A DNA stretch of 64,000 nucleotides. Source: JAABRU01 sp050180235 (lineage in GTDB: Bacteria; Desulfobacterota; Desulfobacteria; Desulfobacterales; Desulfococcaceae). The stretch's first letter is position 1; each line of letters opens with the position of its first letter. This document shows, one piece after another, positions 27,501 to 39,500 of the stretch. The position numbers and the translations under genes were made by a program. The notes below the pieces were generated by a model, which saw only the letters and a list, made by a program, of their open reading frames with translations, did not search any database and was not told the DNA's origin. The stretch spans positions 34,209 through 98,208 of the forward strand of contig JBFXEJ010000010.1 in assembly GCA_050180235.1 (NCBI GenBank). Reading direction: 5' to 3'.

Positions 27501-30500
27501 ATTCAGCCGCCAATATTATCACCATCCCGGCAGGATCAACCACCGGCTCTGTCACCATCACGGCCACTTCGGATATGGTCGTGGAAGGCGATGAAACCAT
27601 CATTGTCACAGCCACTCCGGTGAACGCTTCTCTGGGTACACCGCTTTCGGTAACAGCCAATATTACAGATGACGATGATGATGTTAATACTGTCACCCTG
27701 GGTCTTACGGGTTCGCCTTTTGCGGAAAATGGCGGAACCGCTCTGGTGACAGCCACTATGAGTCAGATCAGTGTCAATCCGGTAACCGTGGATCTGGGAT
27801 TCAGCGGAACAGCCTTTTTGGGCACCGATTATACGACCACAGCCAATGCCACATTTATTGTGATTCCGGCAGGCAGCACCAGCGCCGTCCTCACTCTGAC
27901 CGGCAAAAATGACACTATTCCGGAATTTGATGAAAATGTGGTTATTGACATCACCGCGGTGTCCGGCGGTGCGACTGAGGCCACAGCCCAGCAGGTGACA
28001 GGCGTCATCACAGATGATGATGTTCCCATTGCCACCATAGCCATCAGCAAAACCGATATTGCCGAAACAGGCGGAACTGCGCTTGTCACTGTCACTCTTG
28101 ACAAACAGGCCGGAGCCGGAGGGGTTATCGTTCCTCTGGTGATCAGCGGGGATGTCACAAGTGCGGATTATTTCTTCACTCCCACGACTCTCACAATTCC
28201 GGCCGGATCAACCACAGGCATCTACACCGTGTACGCCTCATCCGATGTTCTGTATGAGGGAAATGAGAAAATGGTGATTTCCCTGGGCACACTTTCCGGC
28301 GCGTCCAAAGGTTCACCGGATTTCGTGGATGCCACCATCGTGGATGATGATGCCATGCCCACTGTCACCCTGGGGATAGATACCGCATCAGTCAATGAGG
28401 GTGCAACCGCAGTTGTCACGGCCTATCTGAGCAAGACCAGCACTGTGGATACCACAGTGGATCTGTCTTTGGCAGGAACCGCAACTCTGGTAAGCGATTA
28501 TGCAGTTACGGCCACACGCATTGTGATTGCCGCAGGACAGACCACAGGAACCGTTTCCATCGGTGCACTCACAGATGCAGCAGTGGAAGGAACCGAAACT
28601 GTGACTGTGGATATTTCCGCAGTTGCCAACGCGTCCGAAGCCACAGCCCAGCAGGTGACCCTCAGCATTGCGGATGCAACTTCTCTGCCGAACGTAAGTC
28701 TGGGAATCAGCAGCAGCGCTTTCCTGGAAGATGGGGGCACGGCAGTCATCACGGCCACGATGGACAATACCAGTTTTGCTCCTGTGACTGTGGATCTGAA
28801 TTTTGACGGAACCGGCACGTTCAGCACGGATTATACGGTTGACAAGACCTTTATCGTAATTCCGGCAGGCTCCACCAGTGCCTTCATCACCCTGACCGGC
28901 AAGGATGACAGCATTACGGAAGTGGAAGAAAATATTACCGTCACCATGTCAACTGTGACCGGTGCAAGCGCGGTTGCGCTCACTTCTGTTTCAGCCAGCA
29001 TCATGGATGATGAAACCACACCCTATGTAACCCTGAGCCTGAGCAAAGCCACATTTGCGGAAAATGCGGGCGCCACTCTGGTGGTGGCCACACTGACCCA
29101 GTCCACATTCCAGGATGTGACTGTTAATCTGTCCTATGCAGGAACAGTCTCGGCAGCGGATTACACAGCCGCAGCAGCCAGCGGCACCATCAGCAGTCTT
29201 GTGATTCCGGCCGGCAGCACCACAGCCGCAGTCACTCTGACCGGTGTGGATGATCCGGACAATGAGGCCGATGAAACTGTTGTTGTCACTATGGGAACCG
29301 TGACAGGTGCTTCTGCGGGTGCGACCACTGTTGTCACAGCCAGTCTGATTGACGATGACGCACAGCCCGGTGTCACCCTGACACTGATCAACGGTGCCAG
29401 TTTTGTGGAAGACACAGGCGCAGCCACGGTTGTGGCCACTCTGTCCGCCATGACCATGGAAACCGTGACCATTGAACTGGATCTGGCAGGAACTGCGGCA
29501 ATTGGAACCGATTACACGGCCTCTGCCACAGTGATTACCATTGCTCCGGGTGCAACCACCGGCAGCATCAGCCTGACCTCAGAGACAGATGCCATAGATG
29601 AAAATGATGAAACTGCGGTGGTGAGCATCGGCACAGTAAGCGGCGCGTCTGAAATGACGGCCCAGTCTGTCACAGCCACTTTGACTGACAATGATGCGGC
29701 TCCGATGGTTTACCTGTCAAAGGTCGGATCTGATCCCTTTGAGGGCGGCCCTGTCCCGGTTGACATTATTCTGACACAGGTCAGCGGACTGCCTGTGACG
29801 GTCGAACTGGGTTTCACCGGAACTGCCGGGTACGGAACCGATTACAGTGCAGCCCAGACAACAGTTGTCATTCCTGCGGGTCTCACCTCCACCAATGTGG
29901 TGATGACCACAGTGAACGACACCCTTTATGAAGGGGATGAGAATTTCACGGTTTCTCTGGAAACCGTCAGCAATGCGGATATTTCCGCTGCGGCAGATGC
30001 TGTCACTGTCACGATTATAGATGATGACAACATCCCCACAGTGAACCTGACCGCAACCAGTGCCACATTTATTGAAGGTTCCGGCACAGGAACTGTCACA
30101 GCCACCCTGAGCGCTCCCAGCGCCCTGACCACCACCATTGATCTGGTTTTCACAGGCACGGCCAATGCCACGGATTATAACAAAAGCGGCAACCAGATTG
30201 TGATTCCGGCCGGACAGACCACCGGAGCGGTGAATATGACAGGCGTGGATGACGCGGTGTTTGAAGGCAATGAGACCGTGATTGTGCAGTTGGGAACCCT
30301 GAGTGCGGGGATCACAGCAGGCACTAGCACCTCGGCCACAGCGGTTCTGGTGGACAATGATTCTGTGTCCGTGTCTCTGGGCATCAGCACAGGAACCATT
30401 GCGGAAAACACAGAAACAGCCACGGTTACGACCTATCTGAGCAGCGCAAGTGAAAATGATGTAACGGTGAATCTGTCCTTTACCGGCAAGGCAACCCTTG

Positions 30501-33500
30501 ACGGTGATTACACCATGGCCACCAGCATCACCATTCCCAAAGGAAGCACCTCCGCGGGCGTCACCCTGACACCGGTCAATGACACCGTGTATGAGGGCAG
30601 TGAGGGACTTGCCATTGATGTGGTAAATCTCACGGTTGGCGGACTGAATATGGCTGCCACTGTCACGGGCACGCATCCCGTCACAGCCACCATTAATGAT
30701 GACGGTGATCTGCCTCAGGCATCTGTAAGTTTTGCCACCGGCACATTTGCGGAAGCCGCCGGAACAGACAATGTTGTTGTGACTTTGGACAGTACCAGCC
30801 TCCAGCCCGTCACTGTGACACTGCAATTCACGGGCGGAACAGCCGGTGCATCAGATTATTCCGGTGCTCTGACCTCTGTGACGGTTCCTGCGGGAGAGAC
30901 CAAAGTTGAGTTTATGCTGACCGGTGCGCAGGATCTTATTTATGAAGGTCCCGAATCCCTGATGGTGAATATTGTCACGGTTGCAGGCGGAACCATTGGC
31001 ACTGCCTCGGCGGTTTCCACTATTATAGATGATGACGGCGCTCCCACAGTTACACTGGGCGTGAATCCCCTGACCATTGCCGAGGGCGGAGCAACTTCTG
31101 CTGTCACGGCCTATCTGGATCATATCAGTGCAACAGATATCACCGTGACTCTGGTTTACACCGGCGGCACAGCAGGAGCCTCAGATTATGCGGGTTCCAC
31201 CACTCTTGTGATCTCAGCAGGCCAGACCACAGGTGCAGTAACCCTGTCTGCTGTGGAGGACACCCTTTATGAGGGAGCCGAAAACTTTACGGTTGATGTT
31301 CAGACCGTGGCAGGCGGATCAGACGGCACAGGCGCAGCAGTTTCCGTGACAATTACGGATAACGACAGCGCACCGTCCGTCACCCTGTCCCCGGCACTTT
31401 CCACATTTATGGAAGATGGCGGAACAAGTGTTATCACAGCCACACTGTCCAGTGTCAGCGCGCTGCCTGTGACAGTCACCCTGGCCTATTCCGGAACAGC
31501 AGCGGCCACAGATTTCACAGGGGCAACAACTCTTGTGATTTCCGCAGGCTCCACCACCGGAACCGTCATGCTGACCGGCACACCGGGCAGCAGTTACGAA
31601 GGCAATGAGACCGTGCTTGTGGATATTGCCTCTGTGGAAAACGGAACCGAGTCCGCAGCACAGCAGGTCACAGTCGTGATTGATGACAGTGCGGATTATC
31701 CCAAAGTGACTCTGTCTGTAAGCCCGAATGCTATGGCAGAAAACGGTACAGGTTCTATGGCGGTGATAGCCACCCTGTCTCAGCCCACTTTGGAAACCGT
31801 AAGTGTGAATGTGAGTTTTGCAGGCACGGCCAATGCCAGCGACTATACGGCATCCGGAACCGTCATTACCATTTCTCCGAACACCACCAGCGGGGCAGTT
31901 TACATTGATCCCATCGGAGACAGTGATTATGAAGGCTCGGAAACTGTTATTGCAAACATCACAGGTGTGACCGGAGCAACTCTGGGCACGATCACAACTG
32001 CCACAGCCACCATCACCGAGGATGACAGCAAGCCGAATATCAGTCTGACTGCATCTCCTGCCACTTTCTTTGAAAATGGCGGATCAACTTTGGTGACGGC
32101 CACCCTGAGTGCGAAAACCAATACGGATACAATAATTACACTTGCTTACACAGGCAGTACAGCCCAGTTGAACACGGATTTTGTGCCGTATGGGCCGACC
32201 ATCACCATTACTGCCGGAAGTCTGAGCGGAACGGTTCAGATATCTGGCAACGGGGATGATGTTTTTGAAAATGATGAAAGCATTGTAATTGGCGCCAGCA
32301 CAGTTGCAGGCAATGCCACCATGACCACAGGCACAGCCAAATCTGTCACAGCCACCATTGTGGATGATGATGCAGTGCCGAGCGTGACTCTGGCCTTCAG
32401 CGGCACAGCACAGGCAGAAAATGTCAGCACACCGATTCCTCTGACGGTTTACCTCAGCCAGCCGGCTGTGGGCAATGTCAATGTGACTCTGTCCTATACA
32501 GGCGGAACAGCAGGCAGCGCGGATCTTAGTCCCGCAGCCACAGGAACCACGGTTGTGATTCCTTCCGGTCAGACCACTGCCACGATTAATCTGTCCACAT
32601 CCAATGACGTGATTTACGAAGGTACGGAATCTCTGGTTGTGAGTATTACGGGTGTATCCGGCAATGCGGTGGCAGGCACCATTGCATTTGATGATTTTAC
32701 CATCACAGATGATGATTCAATGCCCACTGTGACGCTGGGAGCCGGTGTGTCCGTGACTGAGGGAAACAGTACTTCGGTAACGGCATATCTGAGCGGTGTC
32801 ACGGGTCAGCCTGTAACGGTTACAGTGGCTCTTGCAGGAACCGGCACCAATGTGGCAGAGACTACGGATTATGCACCTGTGGGCACGACCACCATTGTCA
32901 TAGCCGCAGGCAAAACCACAGGCTCTTTCACGCTGTCGACAGTGAATGACACGGTGTACGAGGGTGCAGAGAATGTGGAAGTAAGCATTACCTCTGTGGC
33001 ATGGCCTGCAACCGCAGGTGGGGCTTCGCAGACTGCCACCTATATCATTGCAGACAACGAAACCATGCCAACGGTCAGCATCAGTCTGTCCAAGACCGGC
33101 ACGATTCCGGAACAGTTTGGCAGCACTTCTGTGGTTGCCACCCTGAGCGGTGCCAGCGAACTTCCGGTGACAGTGGATCTGCTGTTCACCACAGGCGGCA
33201 CGGCAGAGACAGCGGATTATACCTACAGTACGACACAGGGTTCTTCCATTGTCATCGCAAGCGGAAAAACCACCGAAGCGCTTGTGATCAGTTCCGTGAG
33301 TGACACGCTTTACGAACTGGAAGAAAGTGTTGTGGTGCAGGTGCAGAGCATAACCGGCGCGGCAGGAGCAACCGGGGCAGCCACTGCAAAGACCTTCAGC
33401 ATTGTGGATGATGATTCCCTGAATATGCCCAAAGTGACTCTGGGTGTAAATCCGACAGAGATGACAGAAGGCGGTTCCTCCACGGTTACGGTTTATCTGT

Positions 33501-36500
33501 CCAGTGCTGTTGATATGCCTGTCACGGTCAACCTGAATTTCTCAGGCACAGCCGAGACCACCGGCATATCGGATTATCAGGCCTCAGCCACCTATATCGT
33601 GATTACAGGCGGAAGCTTGACAGGCACCATTACCCTGGCAGGCATTGACGATGCTGCGGCCACGGTATACGAAGGAACTGAGACCGTTATTGTAAGCCTC
33701 GGATCTCTGACAAACGCAGTAGCAAGCACAGCATCAACCACAGCCACTGCGTGCATAGTGGATGAGGGGGATAAACCCGTTGTTTCTCTCCGGGTGCAGT
33801 CCGGTTTCAGCACATATATTAATGAAGACGGCGGATTTACAAAGGTTGAGGCCTATATGGGCTGGAAATCCGATCTGCCCGTGACAGTGGATTTGGCACA
33901 GGCTTTCTCCGGCACGCCCGCCGGTGGTGGATCGGACTATACCCTGTCGCCCACATACATTGTCATTCCTGCGGGAAGCACTTCTGCAAACATTATGATG
34001 CAGGGTGTGTCCGATGTTACAGATGATGACAATGAATCTGTCATTTTCACATTGTCAACCATAACAAACGCTACGGCCACAGCCGCACCTGACAATGCGC
34101 TGACCGTTACGCTGAATGACAATGATTCCGTCCCGAAGGTGACGCTGGGACTGAGCAGCGGCTCCTTTGCTGAAAATGGCGGAACCACTGTGCTGACAGC
34201 CACGCTGAATCATGTGACGGACGCAGATGTTACTGTGGCAGTGGACTTTACCGGCGCAGCAGGTCTGGGGACGGATTACTTTATTTACGGAGGCGGAACA
34301 TCCGTCATCACGATTGCGGAGGGTAATACCACCGGAGCCATTACCCTGCGCGGCACAAATGATTTTGTGTACGAAGGGGATGAGGGATTTGTGGCCTCCG
34401 TCACAGCGGTTTCTGCCAATGCTACAACGGGAACTCCGTTTGCGGTAACAGCCACGGTTGTGGATGATGAAATCATGCCCACAGTGAACCTGAGCTGGCT
34501 GGGTGGTGTGTCTGCCACAGAGGAGGAAGGCGCTTCTCTGACAGTGGTGGCCACCCTGAGTGCGAAAACAGAGAATCCTGTCACTGTGAACCTGAATTAT
34601 GCGGGAACAGCCACAGGTACGGATTTTGCAGTAGCACCGGCAACCCAGATTGTTATCGGTGCAGGAAGCACCACCGGATCCGTGCAGATTGATCCTCTGG
34701 ATGAGTCCCTGTACGAAGGCGATGAGTCTGTGCTGGTAAGCATAGCCTCTCTGGGTGGCACGGCCACTACGGGCGCAACCACTGCCCTGACCGGAACCAT
34801 TCTGGATGCGGATGATTATCCCACGGTAACTCTGGATATTGCGCCCACATCCTTCAGTGAAGTGGGCGAAACCGCATTGGTGACCGTGTATCTGAGCAAT
34901 ACCAGCACCATGCCGGTAACAGTGGATCTTGGATTCAGCGGAACCGCTATTATCAACAGCGATTATGCGGCCTCCGGCAGCAGTCTTGTCATTGATGCCG
35001 GTTCGTTGACCAATACGGTCAGTCTGCAGTCCGGGGATGATGCGTTACTTGAAGGCACGGAAACCGTGATCGTGAGCATTGGCACTGTCAGCGGAGCAGG
35101 TCTGGGTACAACCTCATCGGCCACAGCCGATCTGACGGACAATGACTGGGTAGCTCCGGGCGTAACCCTGAGCCTGTCCAACGGAACCTTCAGTGAAAAC
35201 GGCGGAGCCGCAGGCGGAACCACGATGGTAATCGCAACACTGGATTATGTGTCTGATCAGACAGTGACAGTGGAAGTTTCTTATGGTGGAACCGCTACCA
35301 CTGGCGATTATACAGGAGGTGTAACGGGCATTGTTATTTCTGCTGGTAATACCACAGGCGGAATTACACTGGCCGGTGCGCTGGATACCGGGTACGAAGG
35401 TCCGGAATCCGTGATTGTGGATATTCTTTCTGTGACAAATGCAAGCGAAGTCACACCGCAGACAGTAACGGCCACACTGGAGGATTTCGGTTCGGTCATT
35501 CCTTCTGTAACTCTGGGCCTGAGCAAAGCCACATTTATTGAGAACGGCGGAACCACTTTGGTGGTTGCCACCCTGAGCGAGGCTGCGGGTACGAATGTAA
35601 CCGTAAACCTCGGTTTCTCCGGAACAGCAGTTATGTCCGGTGTGACAGATTATGCGGCTTCTGCAACTTATATCGTCATTACTGCCGGAAATACCACAGG
35701 TTCTGTCGAGCTGACAGGTTCAAATGACACACCTGCGGTTTACGAAGGCACGGAAACGGTTGATGTGAGCATCACCTCTGCTGTGAATGCAACACTGGGC
35801 GCCGTAACTTCCAAAACAGCCGTGATTGACGATTCTGAGGATATTCCGTCCGTCACTCTGGGACAGTTTACTTCGCAGTTTGATGAGATCGGCGGTTACA
35901 ATGAACTTACGGTTTACCTGTCCAACGAAAGCCTGTTCCCGGTGACGGTGGATCTGGCCTTCAGCGGCACAGCCACATTCGGCACAGACTATACAGTCGA
36001 TGCCACCAGAGTGGTCATTGCAGCCGGAAGCACACAGGGAAGCCTGATCATTGTTTCTGCTGAGGATGATCTTACCTCAGAAGGGGATGAAACCGTTGAA
36101 GTCAGTATCGGCACACTGACAGGCGCGACGTTGGGAGCAACTGTTTCCCAGACTTCATCAATAATAGACGATGAAGGCACACCCTCTGTCTCCCTGAGCA
36201 TCCTCAACGGGTGCATGGCGGAAGCCAGTGGAGTATCCACAGTTGTGGCAACCCTGTCCGGCACTGTGGCAACGGATGTGACGATCTCTCTGGATGTCAC
36301 CGGAACTGCTGGGCTGGGTACGGATTATCAGGGAGATGGTTTTACCGGAGCACTCATCACGATCCCGGCGGGTCAGACCACAGGGACATATAAGTACACA
36401 GCGCTTCAGGACAATATCTACGAAGGCGATGAACCCTTTGAGATTTCTGTCTCCGATACCAGTGACAATCTAACGGCCGGTGCGGTTATGCCGGTAACGG

Positions 36501-39500
36501 CCACCATCATTGAGGATGACCCCCTGCCCCAGGTGAACCTGAGCCTGAGCAAAGTGACCTTCACAGAACTTGCTACAGGAAACACCACGGTTGTCACGGT
36601 GTCTCTGAGCAAAGCCAGTGCAGTGGATACCACAGTTGATCTGGTGTTCAGCGGTACTGCAGTGTATGGCAGCGGCTCACCATCAGACTATGTTTCTTCA
36701 GCTACACAGGTTGTTATTGCAGCCAATACCACCACAAACAGTGTTACGCTGACGGCATGGGAGGACTCACCTGTTTCCCTATATGAAGGTCCTGAGTCTG
36801 TGATTGTAAGTCTGGGAAGCATCACCAGTGGCACAGCCGGAACAGCATCACCTTCTGTAACGGCCACCATCATGGATGAGGATGATTTCCCGGTAGTGAC
36901 GCTGGGTTCGACATCGTCTCTTGCGGGCGGATGTTTCAATGAAAATCTCGGAACTGCGTCTGTAACGGCGTACCTGAGCAATGCCAGCCTGTTCCCGGTG
37001 ACAGTGACTCTGGGTTACAGCGGAGCTGCTGATGTCGGAACCGATTATATGGTCAATCCGGGTACGGTGATTGTCATCCCGGCCGGCGGCACAAGCGGAA
37101 CCATTAATCTGGTTGGTCAGAGTGACACCCTGTCCGAAGGCGAGGAAACTGTGCTGATTGACATAGTCACCGTAGCCGGAGGAACCGAGTCTGCCACAGC
37201 GGCTGACACCATTGAAACCCTCAACATTGTGGATGACCCGACTGATGCACCAAAGGTATCGCTCTCCATGAGCAGTCTTACCTTTATGGAAGACGGCGGA
37301 ACCGCAGAGCTGATTGTGTCCCTTGACAAGGCCACGTATCAGGATGTGACAGTGGATCTGATTTTCACTGCAGCGGATGCACTTCAGGGAACAGATTATC
37401 AGGTTGCAGCCACGAAGGTGGTCATTCCTGAAGGTCAGACCACATATTCTGTTATTTTGACCGGCGTTTCGGACGATGTGTATGAAGATGACGGAATCAA
37501 CTACGGGCAGGAAAGATTCCAGATTGGCCTTTCTGCAACCGGTGCAAATTTTGACATGGGACCGCAGTTGCTGGCTGTGATTGACGACAGTGCGGATCTG
37601 CCCTCTGTCACCCTGAGCGTAAGCGCAGGAAGCATGGCAGAGAAAGGCGGAACGGCTGTCGTTACAGCCACACTGTCCAAGCCGGTTGAAGCTGATGTCG
37701 TTGAGGTTTATCTTGCCTTCAGCGGTACTGCTGTGCAAGGAACAGATTATACTTATGGCATAATCAATATTGAAGGTTATGCTACCCCCGGAGCCACAAC
37801 CGGCACCGCAACATTGGCTGGTATTGACAATGATTCCAACTATGAATTTGAGGAATCCGTCATTGTGGATATTGCAAGTTTTGGTTCTGGTATGATGGGT
37901 CTTCTCGGAAATGTGGCAACCGAAGGCACACCGAATCAGGTGGCGTTCAGCATCACTGATGAGGAAGACAAACCCCAGGTGGCGTTGAGTTACACTTCCG
38001 TAACCTTTGTGGAGAACGGCGGAACCACGCAACTGGTGGCCAAGCTGGTCCATCAGGATGACGGAACCACACCGATCATCAGTGTGCTGCCCACCACTGT
38101 CAGCATTGACTTTGGCGGAGATGCCACCTTTGGATCGGATTATACGGCCACAGCCAACACCATCGTGATCTCCGCTGGTCAGAATGCAGGAACCATCTCC
38201 CTGACCGGTGTGGCGGATTCCGATTATGAGGGCAATGAAAGTGTTGTCGCCACAGTAAGCAGTGTACAGAACGCAACCTACACGGCTCCCCTCAGTGTCA
38301 CAGCAACCCTTGAGGAAGCCAGTGCTTTGCCTCTGGTCACGCTGTCTCTTAGCAGCCCGACCTTTGGGGAAAATGCAGGTGAGACCAAAGTGGTAGCCAC
38401 ACTCAATGCCCCGTCCTACCAGACCGTTACAGTGGATCTGGCCTTCACCGGAACCGCTGGTGCAAGCGATTATACGGCCGGTGCAACGCAGATTGTGATT
38501 ACTGCGGGCGCAACCACCGGATCAGTCGTTCTCAAAGGTTCGGATGACGGTGTGTACGAAGGCACGGAAACCGTTGTGGTGGATATCAGCGCAACAACCA
38601 ATGCTGAGGAAGACGGCACGCAGACAGTCACTGCCAGCCTGGTGGATGATGAACCTGAACCCAGTGTGTCTCTGCGTCTGAGTTCCTACACATTGGCGGA
38701 AAACAGCGGAGCCAGCAATGCCATTGTCAGCCTGGATCTGCCCAGCGCGAATCCGGTTGTGGTCACGCTGGTCTATGACAGCACCGGCACACCGGCTGCT
38801 GTGAATGACGGCAAAGCTGAAACCGGTGATTACACGGCTGTCACCACCATCACCATCAATCCGGGTGAAATGAGTGCCAGCGCTGTGATCAGCACAGTGG
38901 ATGATTCCGTGTATGAAGGAACCGAAACCTTTATGGTTTCCATTGACTCCGTAACCGGAGGAACTGAAAACGGTGTGCAGGAGAAAACAGCCGTCATCAC
39001 AGATGATGAGCTCATGAACCTGTATATCTCTGACGTCAGTGTAACAGAAGGAACAACCGGAACCAATACTTCGGCCACCCTGACCATCGGCACCACAGGA
39101 GGCTCCGCACTGCAGTCTGAATATGCAGTGTCTGTTGACTGGGCCGCTACCGACAGCATTCCGGCCGGTACAGGCACAGCCAGCGCAGGCACGGATTATC
39201 AGGTCGCATCCGGTACGGTCACTCTGGGTACTGCAACTCTTGCACCCCAGACCGTGCAGGTTGTGATTAACGGTGATGCGGTATCTGAATTTGACGAGGT
39301 CTTTGAGGTCAGACTCTCCAATGCCACTGTGGGAACCATCGCTGATGACACCGGTGTTGTCACCATCGTCAATGATGACAATGACGCGCCCAGAAGTGAC
39401 GGAGCATGGATTACCAAAGCCGAAGGCAGTGTCATGGGCACCATCGGGACATTCACTGTCACCGATGACAAAGCCGTTACGGATGTCAGTGCCATACTGA